This document shows, piece by piece, positions 1-6,547 of a DNA stretch of 12,751 bases (position 1 is its first letter; every line of letters starts with the position of its first letter). The notes beneath the pieces are model-generated. The model was given only the letters and a program-made list of their open reading frames with translations. It ran no database searches and had not been told where the DNA came from. The translations under genes and the position numbers were made by a program. This DNA is from DASWUD01 sp036401755 (GTDB lineage Bacteria; Pseudomonadota; Gammaproteobacteria; Thiohalomonadales; Thiohalomonadaceae), in the NCBI GenBank assembly GCA_036401755.1, contig DASWUD010000208.1, positions 1-12,751 on the forward strand, read 5' to 3'.

Positions 1-2253
1 GAACCACTGCGCAAGCGCGGCCGCCTCTCTCCGCCCCTCACCGGGCGCGATACCACCATCGATTTCGCGCTAGTGACCCTGAGCTATGAGGGGATCGAAA
101 TCGATCCCGACGAGGACCACCCGTTTTATATCGCCCCGCATGGCCGCGTGGTGCGTATCCAGCGCGACCTCGACAGGGAGCAGAAATTGCTCGAAGCCTT
201 GGCAAAGGAGAAGCTGCAGCCGTTAACGCGCAAGGTCATCGCCTCTCACCATCTGCCGCCGCACGCCCTCGGCTTCAAGCGCGAAGAGCAGTGGCGCACC
301 TTCGTTACCCAGGGGGTGACGCGGCTGCGCGAGGCCGGCTGGCAGGTAGAGATGCCCACCGATTTTCGCCACTACATCGTGCGCGTCGATGCATGGGAGA
401 TGGCGATCCATGACGAGGAGAGTGGCTGGCTCGATCTCGACATGGGCATCATGGTGGAGGGAGAGCGGCTGGCGCTGGCGCCGCTGCTGCACACCCTGTT
501 CGCCCACGACGAGCGCTGGCTCGACGTGAAGCGTCTCGCTACCATCGCCGACGGCGAGGAGATCCTCTTCCGCGCCCCCTCCGGGCTGCGCTTCACCCTC
601 CCTGCCGGCCGCCTCAAGCCACTTGCCGCCACGCTGATCGATCTGTTCGACGGCCGCAGCGCGACCACCCTGCGCCTGCCGCGTCACGACGCCTTGCGCC
701 TGGCGCGCCTCGCCGAGCAGGCGCGCTGCCGGATGCGCGGTGGCGAATCGGCGATGGAACTGGCCGAGCGGATCAAAAACGCCGGACAGGTGCAAGCGCT
801 GGCGCAACCGGCAGACTTCGGCCTGCCGCTGCGCCCCTATCAGCTGGAGGGGCTGGCGTGGCTGCAGTACCTGCGCGAGCAGCAGCTGGGCGGCATCCTC
901 GCCGACGACATGGGGCTCGGCAAGACGGCGCAGACCCTCGCCCACCTGCTGTGCGAAAAGCAGGCGGGCCGGCTCGATCGCCCCTCGCTCATCGTCATGC
1001 CCACCTCGCTGGTGTTCAACTGGCAGCGCGAGGCGCAGCGCTTTGCCCCCGCGCTGCGCGTGCTCACGCTGCACGGCAAGGAGCGCGGCGAGGCGTTTGC
1101 TTTGATCCCGCAGCACGACCTCTGCATCACCACCTATCCGCTGCTGTGGCGTGACGAGGCGCAGCTGCTCAAGCACGACTACCACTATGTGATCCTCGAC
1201 GAGGCGCAGGCGGTGAAAAACGCCATGAGCCGCGCCGCCGCCGTGGTGCGCAAACTCACCACCCGCCACCACCTCTGCATCACCGGCACGCCGCTGGAAA
1301 ACCACCTGGGCGAGCTCTGGTCGCAGTTCGATTTTTTGATGCCGGGCTTTCTCGGCGATAGCAAACAGTTCACCGCCACCTGGCGCACCCCCATCGAGAA
1401 GCAGGGCAACGCACTGCGCCGCGACATTCTCGCCCAGCGCGTCGCCCCCTTCATCCTGCGCCGCCGCAAGGAGGACGTGGCCAGCGAGCTGCCGCCCAAG
1501 AGCATCATCGTGCGCAGTGTGGAGCTCAGCGGCGCGCAGCGCGATCTCTACGAGACGGTGCGCAGTGCCATGGACGAGCGGGTGCGCGATGAGATCGCCG
1601 CACGCGGCTTTCAGCGCAGCCAGATCGTCATCCTCGACGCACTGCTCAAGCTCAGGCAGGTCTGCTGCGATCCACGCCTGCTGAAGAGCAACACGGCGGC
1701 GCGCGTCAAGGAGCGCGCCAAGCTGGAGCTGCTGATGGAGATGCTGCCCGAGCTGATCAGCGAAGGGCGACGCATCCTGCTCTTCTCCCAGTTCACCTCG
1801 ATGCTCGGGCTGATCGAGGAGGAGCTGGAGGCGCAGGGCATCGACTACGTCAAACTCACCGGCGCCACGCGCAAGCGTGAAGAGGTGGTGGCGGCCTTTC
1901 AGACGGGCGCGGTGCCGGTGTTTCTGATCAGCCTCAAGGCGGGCGGCGTCGGCCTCAACCTCACCGCCGCCGATACGGTGATCCATTACGACCCGTGGTG
2001 GAATCCCGCCGCAGAGAATCAGGCCACCGATCGCGCCCACCGCATTGGCCAGCAGAAACGGGTGTTCGTCTACAAGCTGGTGGTGGCGGGCAGCATCGAG
2101 GAGAAGATCCTCGCCCTGCAGGAGCGCAAGGCGGAACTCGCCGCCGGCATCCTCGGTGAAGACAGCTCGGCGCTGGCCAAATTCTCCGAAAGCGACATCC
2201 ACGCCCTGCTCGCACCACTTCCCTCGGAAAAAAAGCGAACTGATCGGCGTTAA
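1..2253 (+). CDS. SNF2-family DEAD/DEAH-box helicase, 5' end outside the window
   Basis: This is the C-terminal 750 residues of a bacterial SNF2 (superfamily 2) ATPase, a nucleic-acid translocase. Counting from the first base, the motifs are: motif I DMGLGKT with the Walker A lysine at about residue 308; motif II DEAQ at 400-403; motif III in the stretch LCITGTPLENHLGELW; a second RecA-like lobe with LLFSQFTSML and SLKAGGVGLNL; and motif VI DRAHRIGQ at 677-684. The stretch before about residue 270 is the family's less conserved N-terminal region. A GTG at 73 could be read as a start, but the frame is open to base 1 and the bases before 73 encode protein-like sequence continuing into LSYEG, so the real start lies upstream. 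The TAA stop sits inside the palindrome GGCGTTAACGCC (2246-2257). The family is certain; the cellular role (transcription or repair) is not resolved. Confidence 0.93.
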   Translation, partial: EPLRKRGRLSPPLTGRDTTIDFALVTLSYEGIEIDPDEDHPFYIAPHGRVVRIQRDLDREQKLLEALAKEKLQPLTRKVIASHHLPPHALGFKREEQWRTFVTQGVTRLREAGWQVEMPTDFRHYIVRVDAWEMAIHDEESGWLDLDMGIMVEGERLALAPLLHTLFAHDERWLDVKRLATIADGEEILFRAPSGLRFTLPAGRLKPLAATLIDLFDGRSATTLRLPRHDALRLARLAEQARCRMRGGESAMELAERIKNAGQVQALAQPADFGLPLRPYQLEGLAWLQYLREQQLGGILADDMGLGKTAQTLAHLLCEKQAGRLDRPSLIVMPTSLVFNWQREAQRFAPALRVLTLHGKERGEAFALIPQHDLCITTYPLLWRDEAQLLKHDYHYVILDEAQAVKNAMSRAAAVVRKLTTRHHLCITGTPLENHLGELWSQFDFLMPGFLGDSKQFTATWRTPIEKQGNALRRDILAQRVAPFILRRRKEDVASELPPKSIIVRSVELSGAQRDLYETVRSAMDERVRDEIAARGFQRSQIVILDALLKLRQVCCDPRLLKSNTAARVKERAKLELLMEMLPELISEGRRILLFSQFTSMLGLIEEELEAQGIDYVKLTGATRKREEVVAAFQTGAVPVFLISLKAGGVGLNLTAADTVIHYDPWWNPAAENQATDRAHRIGQQKRVFVYKLVVAGSIEEKILALQERKAELAAGILGEDSSALAKFSESDIHALLAPLPSEKKRTDRR

Positions 2254-2289
2254 CGCCAGGATTTATTCGTGTCTGTTGCGGGAAAGGGC

Positions 2290-2297
2290 TATACAAT
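2290..2297 (+). promoter_or_regulatory. Possible -10 element upstream of slt
   Basis: The 89-bp gap between the helicase stop and slt contains TATACAAT, which holds two overlapping -10-like hexamers (TATACA and TACAAT), 46-53 bases before the slt ATG. No good -35 is found at 16-18 bp spacing; the TTGCGG at 2276-2281 is too close. The call rests on the -10 alone. Confidence 0.3.
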
Positions 2298-2342
2298 ACC
2301 AATGAAGGACTCGCTCTCTCCCGGGAAAATCGCAAGAAAATC

Positions 2343-4259
2343 ATGGTCAGTCATCGCCGCCTCCTCGTTGTCATCGCGCTATTGCTTGCCTCCGGCGTGG
2401 CACTTGCCGCCTCGACGACAAAACAGCAACGCCAGCACTTTCTCGACGCACGCGCCGCGCTGGAGAAGGGTGATACCGCCCGCTTCGACAAACTCAGCGG
2501 CCAGCTGCGCGACTACCCGCTCTACCCCTACCTCCTCTACTGGCAGATGATGCGCGCGGAGAGCCTCGACAGCGAACGCGTGCGCGGCTTTCTCTCCCGC
2601 TATGGTGACGCCCCCTTCACCCAGCCGCTGCGTGAACAGTGGCTCGCCCAGCTCGCCGACCAGGAGCGCTGGGACGAATACCTGACCGACTATCGCCCCA
2701 GCAAGAAGAGCGAACTGCGCTGCCACTACCACTACGCGCAGCTGCAGGGCGGCAACGAGATATCGGCCTGGGCCGGCGCCCACACCCTGTGGCTGAGCGG
2801 CAGCCGCCAGGACAGCGCCTGCAACCGCCTCTTCGACGCCTGGGCCAAGGCGGGCGGACTCACCGCCAAGCTGCGCCGTGAACGTCTCGATCTGGCGCTG
2901 CAGGCCGGCAACATGGATCTGGCGAAGCAGCTTGCTGCCGCGCTGCCCGAGGCCGAGCAGCGCCGCGTCGCGCTGTGGCAGCAGGTGCGCAACAAGCCCG
3001 ACACCCTCGCCAGCGACCCGACCCTGCAAAAAGACAACACCGAACACCGCGAGCTGGTCGTCTACGGCGTCACCCAGCTGGCGCGCAGCGATGCCAATGC
3101 GGCCGCCGACCTCTGGCAGCAGCTGGCGCCGCGCTACACCTTCAGCGACGCGCAACGTCACGCCGTTCTCAATGCCCTGGTGCTGTGGCTGGCGCTGCGC
3201 GCCGACCCCTCCGCCCTCGACTGGTTCAAGCAGCTGCCCGTCGAGGCACGCGAGGCCAGCAGCCGCCAGTGGGCGGTGCGCGTCGCCCTGCGTCACCAGC
3301 GTTGGGAAGAGGCCCTGGCCATTCTGCGCACCCTGCCCCCCAGCGAACGGCGCGACGAGGAGTGGCAATACTGGACCGCGCGCAGCCTGGAACAGAACGG
3401 CGACAAGGAGCTGGCCCGCTCGCTCTACTACGGCATCGCCAACAACCGCAGCTATTACGGTTTCCTCGCCGCCGACCACCTCGACGTGGGTTACAACCTG
3501 AGCCACCAGCCGGTCGCCGCCGACGCCACCACCCTCAGTGAGCTGGGTAAGATCCCCGCCGTGAGCCGCGCCTACGAACTGCTGCAACTGGACCTCACCC
3601 GCGAAGCGCGCCAGGAGTGGGACTACGCCACCGCCCGCATGGACGCCGCGCAACAACTCGCCGCCGGCAAGCTGGCCAGCCAGTGGAACTGGCACGATCG
3701 CGCCGCGCTCACCCTCGCCCGGGCCGACTACTACGACGATCTGGAGATCCGCTTCCCGCTCGCCTTCACCGACACGGTGTTCAAGGAGGCGAAGGCCAAC
3801 ACCCTCGACCCCGCCTGGGTGCTGGCGGTAGCGCGCCAGGAGAGCGTGATGAATCCCGAGGCCCGCTCCCCAGTGGGGGCACTCGGCCTGATGCAGCTGA
3901 TGCCCGCCACCGGTCGCAAGATCGGCCAAAAACTAAAGAGCGCCATCAGCGATCTGCAACAGCTGCTCACCCCCGAAACCAACATCCGCTTCGGCAGCTA
4001 CTACCTGCGCGAGCTCTCCGACCAGTTCGGCGATCACAAGGCGCTCGCCACCGCCGCCTACAACGCCGGCCCACACCGCGTGGCCAAATGGGCCCCGCCG
4101 CAGACCACCATGGATGCCGACATCTGGGTCGACAACATCCCCTTCAACGAAACGCGCACCTACGTGCGCCGCGTCCTCGCCTACAGCGTCTTCTACGACC
4201 AACGGCTGGAACAGCCGATCGTCCGCCTCAGCGACCGCATGCCGGTGGTGCAGCAGTAG
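2343..4259 (+). CDS. slt: Soluble lytic murein transglycosylase (Slt70 family)
   Basis: A periplasmic muramidase that cleaves the MurNAc-GlcNAc bond and forms 1,6-anhydromuramic ends. The 638 residues match the Slt70 size. A signal peptide (about 1-22) has RR in the n-region, a hydrophobic core and an ALA-A cleavage site. Next comes a long alpha-helical superhelical U/L region (about 25-455). The C-terminal lysozyme-like domain contains RQESVMNPEA with the probable catalytic Glu500, then GALGLMQLMPAT (512-523) and AAYNAGPHRVAKW (Tyr573). The final IPFNETRTYVRRVLAY is typical of the family. The ATG at 2343 is chosen because it starts the signal peptide directly; the Shine-Dalgarno site is weak. 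The gene ends 57 bases before the next plus-strand gene. Confidence 0.96.
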   Translation: MVSHRRLLVVIALLLASGVALAASTTKQQRQHFLDARAALEKGDTARFDKLSGQLRDYPLYPYLLYWQMMRAESLDSERVRGFLSRYGDAPFTQPLREQWLAQLADQERWDEYLTDYRPSKKSELRCHYHYAQLQGGNEISAWAGAHTLWLSGSRQDSACNRLFDAWAKAGGLTAKLRRERLDLALQAGNMDLAKQLAAALPEAEQRRVALWQQVRNKPDTLASDPTLQKDNTEHRELVVYGVTQLARSDANAAADLWQQLAPRYTFSDAQRHAVLNALVLWLALRADPSALDWFKQLPVEAREASSRQWAVRVALRHQRWEEALAILRTLPPSERRDEEWQYWTARSLEQNGDKELARSLYYGIANNRSYYGFLAADHLDVGYNLSHQPVAADATTLSELGKIPAVSRAYELLQLDLTREARQEWDYATARMDAAQQLAAGKLASQWNWHDRAALTLARADYYDDLEIRFPLAFTDTVFKEAKANTLDPAWVLAVARQESVMNPEARSPVGALGLMQLMPATGRKIGQKLKSAISDLQQLLTPETNIRFGSYYLRELSDQFGDHKALATAAYNAGPHRVAKWAPPQTTMDADIWVDNIPFNETRTYVRRVLAYSVFYDQRLEQPIVRLSDRMPVVQQ

Positions 4260-4316
4260 CCAAGCCTGTCGACGCAGCAAGGGACTGCGGCTCAGAAAGA
4301 GGGTTAGGGACCACGA

Positions 4317-4661
4317 ATGCGCGCGAATTTACAAACAACAGTATTGTTTTTCGTTGGCCTCACAGCCGCGCTCGGGCTTGCTGCATGGCAATACTCACTC
4401 GCTCCTCAAGGCGTGCTTTTGTACACACCGGTCGCGAATGACACAAACCCAAACTACACCTCATCCTCATTTTTGGGTTTCTTTCTTGGCGCGCTGGCCC
4501 TTTGTACGGTCAGCACTATCGTGGCTGCGCTTAGCTATCTGATTGGCAATTTATTCAAGAGAAAGACATTTATCGGTGTGGCCAAATCGAGCATGGCTCT
4601 TACAATTTGGTTTGGTCTCTTATGTTTCATGTCTGTGTTAACCGAGCGGTACTGGCCCTAA
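4317..4661 (+). CDS. Small membrane protein of unknown function
   Basis: A 114-residue protein I do not recognise. Hydrophobic stretches predict three membrane segments: about 7-26, 52-79 (long, possibly a helical hairpin) and 90-107. A polar loop (about 34-51, rich in Asn, Thr and Ser) lies between the first two, and KRK follows the second. A GGGA at 4307-4310 lies 6 bases before the ATG and supports the start. Base composition is visibly less GC-rich than in the neighbouring slt and cobalamin genes, and codons ending in A or T are common, which suggests acquisition by transfer. The stop overlaps the stop of the convergent minus-strand gene by 4 bases. Confidence 0.7.
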   Translation: MRANLQTTVLFFVGLTAALGLAAWQYSLAPQGVLLYTPVANDTNPNYTSSSFLGFFLGALALCTVSTIVAALSYLIGNLFKRKTFIGVAKSSMALTIWFGLLCFMSVLTERYWP

Positions 4662-4963
4662 CCCGCTGCTGCGTCATCCTGCCCTGGTAACTGCCGCCAC
4701 GCCCTCTGCTCCTTGTCCCACTCGCACAACACCCGCGCATCCTCGCTGACAGGAAAGACCCGATCCAGCCAGTCGTAAAATTCTGGCGCCAGGGGGCGGG
4801 CAATATCCACCGCCGACGAAGAGCGCAGGTGCGCCATCACCCGAGCCCCCATCTTGTTCACCTTCGCCCAATCATTCACCCGCCACAACCAGTTGTGATC
4901 CTCCAGAGAATCCTCCGGAATAGTGGCCAGTGCCGACTCAAACTCCTCACGTGTAAAGTTCAC
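4658..4963 (-). CDS. Small protein of unknown family, paralogue 1 of a tandem pair
   Basis: A 101-residue soluble protein of no family known to me. It starts with GTG at 4963, supported by AAGGAG at 4971-4976 with a 7-base spacer. Its first 32 residues match the neighbouring minus-strand gene (5160-5426) at about 27 positions, including MNFTREEFE, ALATIPE and NWLWRVN. A second shared block is LAP-x-FYDWL-x-x-VFP (about 58-71). The C-terminal tail is unique and ends in DDAAAG. The protein is rich in Trp and acidic residues, with no signal peptide or membrane segment. Conservation between the copies in protein and start signals supports real genes. The stop overlaps the convergent membrane protein gene by 4 bases. 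Confidence 0.72.
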   Translation of the reverse strand: MNFTREEFESALATIPEDSLEDHNWLWRVNDWAKVNKMGARVMAHLRSSSAVDIARPLAPEFYDWLDRVFPVSEDARVLCEWDKEQRAWRQLPGQDDAAAG

Positions 4964-4970
4964 CAGTCAG

Positions 4971-4976
4971 CTCCTT
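4971..4976 (-). promoter_or_regulatory. Shine-Dalgarno site setting the GTG start at 4963
   Basis: Minus-strand AAGGAG lies 7 bases before GTG. The paralogous gene has the same AAGGAG 8 bases before its own GTG, so both starts are assigned with the same logic. Confidence 0.75.
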
Positions 4977-5110
4977 CTGTCAGGAAATAATCTCGCAATA
5001 TTATGCGAACAAAAGACAACGCGCACAAAGCTCGTCCTCTCTATGCCTGGAGTGCCGTCCTTTGGAGAGCGCATTAACGAGGGTTGAGGGGATGGAAGGC
5101 GGGAGCAACA

Positions 5111-5128
5111 AAACTTCATGCAGAAGTT
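5111..5128 (-). terminator. Weak candidate terminator after the second paralogue
   Basis: On the minus strand a perfect 6-bp stem (AACTTC / GAAGTT, 5-base loop TGCAT) is followed directly by TTGTTG, giving a U-rich tail. It lies about 32 bases beyond the stop of the gene at 5160-5426. The stem is short and not GC-rich, so it may be chance. Nothing else in the 196-base gap 4964-5159 is recognisable. Confidence 0.3.
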
Positions 5129-5159
5129 GTGTCATCACCGCCCGTAGACTGCACATCCC

Positions 5160-5426
5160 TCAAGCGAGATGACGCGCGGCGTGCTCGGTGAGAATTTTTT
5201 GATCGTAACGCGCAGGAAACACCGCCAGCAGCCAGTCATAAAACTGCGGTGCCAGCGAGCGCATATCGGCATAGCGACTCCAGCGGCGCAGATAAGCGGC
5301 CTGCAGTGCGCCCTGTTCGCAGACCTTCTGCCAACTGTTCACCCGCCACAGCCAGTTGTACTCCTCCAGAGACGCCTCCGGAATCGTAGCCAGTGCCGCC
5401 TCAAACTCTTCACGCGTAAAGTTCAC
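5160..5426 (-). CDS. Small protein of unknown family, paralogue 2 of a tandem pair
   Basis: An 88-residue protein, clearly homologous to the 101-residue protein encoded immediately downstream on the same strand. It shares MNFTREEFE, ALATIPE, SLE and NWLWRVN in the first 31 residues and LAP-x-FYDWL-x-x-VFP near residues 58-71. Between these blocks it diverges (WQKVCEQGALQAAYLRRWSRYADMRS), and it lacks the last 13 or so residues of its partner. The start is GTG at 5426 with AAGGAG at 5435-5440. No membrane segment, signal peptide or catalytic motif is seen. The 196-base gap between the copies argues against tight co-translation. Function unknown. Confidence 0.7.
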   Translation of the reverse strand: MNFTREEFEAALATIPEASLEEYNWLWRVNSWQKVCEQGALQAAYLRRWSRYADMRSLAPQFYDWLLAVFPARYDQKILTEHAARHLA

Positions 5427-5434
5427 CCTGCCCG

Positions 5435-5440
5435 CTCCTT
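5435..5440 (-). promoter_or_regulatory. Shine-Dalgarno site setting the GTG start at 5426
   Basis: Minus-strand AAGGAG lies 8 bases before GTG. It is identical to the site in front of the tandem paralogue. Confidence 0.75.
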
Positions 5441-5589
5441 CGTGCCGGGAACATTAATGGGGTTCATTATCCCCACTTTCACCGTGATTGATACCCGCAA
5501 ATTCACCAGAAGCGGAAAGGTGTCGCAAAAAACGGCAGAAATAGCAGCCCTCGCCAAGAGCCCAAACCACGCCCATCCCCTGCACACTC

Positions 5590-5644
5590 TTGCCACCCTT
5601 GGCAAAAACCGCTCTGCATGTGCCGCTCATGCAAACCGTTTTGC
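5590..5644. repeat. Three short inverted repeats in a row
   Basis: Perfect small stems follow one another: TTGCCA / TGGCAA at 5590-5605 (loop CCCT), TGCATG / CATGCA at 5615-5633 (loop TGCCGCT), and GCAAA / TTTGC at 5631-5644 (loop CCGT). The last two overlap and would be alternatives. No U-run follows on either strand, so they are not ordinary terminators. Confidence 0.5.
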
Positions 5645-5656
5645 GTCAAACCGTCG

Positions 5657-5678
5657 CACTCGGTCCTTCGACCGAGTG
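5657..5678. repeat. Perfect 9-bp hairpin with CTTC loop
   Basis: CACTCGGTC (5657-5665) pairs completely with GACCGAGTG (5670-5678) around the tetraloop CTTC. It is the strongest local hairpin in the accessory region. No T-run follows on either strand. It lies 52 bases from the first CRISPR repeat, on the trailer side if the array is read on the minus strand. Confidence 0.65.
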
Positions 5679-5730
5679 ATGCGGCGGCCTGGAAATCATG
5701 AGTAATGGGGACTGCCGCAGTTAGCACCTT

Positions 5731-5820
5731 CGGTTCATCCCCGTGTGTGCGGGGAACACTCCAGATGAGCGACGGTGACGGATGTGGAATACGGTTCATC
5801 CCCACGTGTGTGGGGAACAC
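5731..5820 (-). CRISPR. Two-repeat, one-spacer type I-E CRISPR remnant
   Basis: Two 29-base repeats at 5731-5759 and 5792-5820 flank one 32-base spacer (5760-5791), giving the 61-base period typical of type I-E. Repeats begin CGGTTCATCCCC and end GGGGAACAC on the plus strand; the usual crRNA orientation (GTGTTCCCC at the 5' end) makes minus the likely transcribed strand. The repeats differ at three positions: 13, 14 and 20. The 13 and 20 changes are compensatory (CCCCG/CGGGG versus CCCCA/TGGGG), so the crRNA stem is kept. No third repeat is found one period away on either side. No cas gene lies in the window, and the putative leader side (5821-5904) is not AT-rich, so the array is probably inactive or dependent on Cas proteins in trans. 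Confidence 0.88.
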
Positions 5821-5839
5821 TCAGTGTGGTGTTCAGCTC

Positions 5840-5860
5840 GCCGGTATCATTCGTACCGGC
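5840..5860. repeat. 7-bp inverted repeat beside the CRISPR remnant
   Basis: GCCGGTA (5840-5846) and TACCGGC (5854-5860) form a perfect stem with a 7-base loop. It lies between the second CRISPR repeat and the stop of the pRiA4b-type gene, where the leader would be expected. No U-run follows; function unknown. Confidence 0.5.
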
Positions 5861-5904
5861 CTTGCCCCAGTAGCGGAATATCGGCGTGGTTGAATCGTTC
5901 ACCG

Positions 5905-6477
5905 CTACGCCCCCAACTCCTCATTCACCGCCGCCAAATCAAATGCTTCTGGGTCGAACTCCTCGCCCAGCCATTCGCGGATATCTTGGTACTCTTCGTC
6001 CTTGGGGTTGGCGAGAATTGCGAGCATGCGTTCGTAGCCAGGAACGCCGCCGCAATCTTCGGGTGGGCAGGCGCGTGCGCCAGCGATGCAGCGTGGGTAG
6101 TGGGTGCCGGGTTCGGGGTCGAGGACTTCTTCGATTTTGAGTTCGTGCATCCAGCCATCACCGAAGTCGTATTCATATTTGATGACGTCGCCCTCTTGGG
6201 CGATCTTGTCGAGGCGGACGTTGCGTTCGTTGCGCAGGTCGCTGGGGATGTCGGGGTCGGGTTCGCCGTAGCTGATGCCGTTGGCTTCGAAGGCATGGAG
6301 GTGTTCGTCCCACCAGCCCATGGTGATTTGCAGTATGTGGTGCAACTGGCCGAGCTTGGTATCGCCGCGCAGCTGGAGGCGCCGCCAGATGGGCGGGTTG
6401 CTCCACTTCAGGGTGACTTTGATTTGGTAGATGTTTGCTGTTTTCAACGGGGTGACCTGCGCCGATCTCTTTTTCAT
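5905..6477 (-). CDS. Plasmid pRiA4b ORF-3 family protein
   Basis: A 190-residue protein recognised by the family pattern: IYQIKVTLKWSNPPIWRRLQL near the N-terminus, then LGQLHHILQITMGWWDEHLHAFE, YEYDFGDGWMHELKIEEVL (about 99-117), and the Cys-containing block YPRCIAGARACPPEDCGGVPGYE followed by the acidic C-terminal part. Members occur on plasmids, in IS1096-like elements and in genomic islands; the biochemical function is not established. The ATG at 6477 has AGGA at 6484-6487 with a 6-base spacer. It follows the broken WYL regulator on the same strand after a 70-base gap and may once have been co-transcribed with it. All family residues I can recall appear intact. Confidence 0.85.
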   Translation of the reverse strand: MKKRSAQVTPLKTANIYQIKVTLKWSNPPIWRRLQLRGDTKLGQLHHILQITMGWWDEHLHAFEANGISYGEPDPDIPSDLRNERNVRLDKIAQEGDVIKYEYDFGDGWMHELKIEEVLDPEPGTHYPRCIAGARACPPEDCGGVPGYERMLAILANPKDEEYQDIREWLGEEFDPEAFDLAAVNEELGA

Positions 6478-6547
6478 GTTTAGTCCTGCCTTGTTGTATA
6501 CCAGAGCGTGGGCTCACCCAGTGAGCCGAGCCAAATCAGTCCACCAT

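Larger units (their letters stand above)
5427..5730. other. 304-base non-coding stretch with clustered hairpins
   Basis: No convincing gene lies here. At the left end is the Shine-Dalgarno site of the paralogue at 5160-5426 and a minus-strand GATAAT (5466-5471) that could be its -10, without a clear -35. The middle, 5590-5678, holds four inverted repeats, annotated separately. TAATGGGG occurs at both 5454-5461 and 5702-5709, which could be remnant ends of a small element or chance. The right end abuts the first CRISPR repeat. Short spurious frames cross the region on both strands and have no family resemblance. Confidence 0.5.

Noticed and set aside
73..75. GTG at 73 as the true start of the helicase
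   Set aside because: The frame is open through base 1 with protein-like sequence, and the family has a longer N-terminal region, so the gene is cut by the window edge.
223..2202. Long open frame (659 codons) on the minus strand opposite the helicase
   Set aside because: It is the antisense shadow of a GC-rich gene. The plus frame has all SNF2 motifs, while the minus translation is low-complexity with no family pattern.
2379..3929. 516-codon minus-strand frame opposite slt
   Set aside because: Antisense shadow; slt has a signal peptide and all catalytic motifs on the plus strand.
5001..5156. 51-codon minus-strand frame beginning 3 bases after the stop of the second paralogue
   Set aside because: No similarity to the paralogues or a known family, poor start signal, and it crosses a candidate terminator.
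5461..5476. Possible degenerate CRISPR repeat (GGTTCAT, TAT, CCCCAC)
   Set aside because: It has a 3-base insertion, lacks the second half of the repeat and is not in 61-base register with the array.
5705..5893. Small plus-strand frame with SSPCVRGT and FIPTCVGNT, and the minus-strand frame 5503-5820 with FPTHVGMNR
   Set aside because: These peptides are translations of the type I-E CRISPR repeats, a known artefact of gene prediction.
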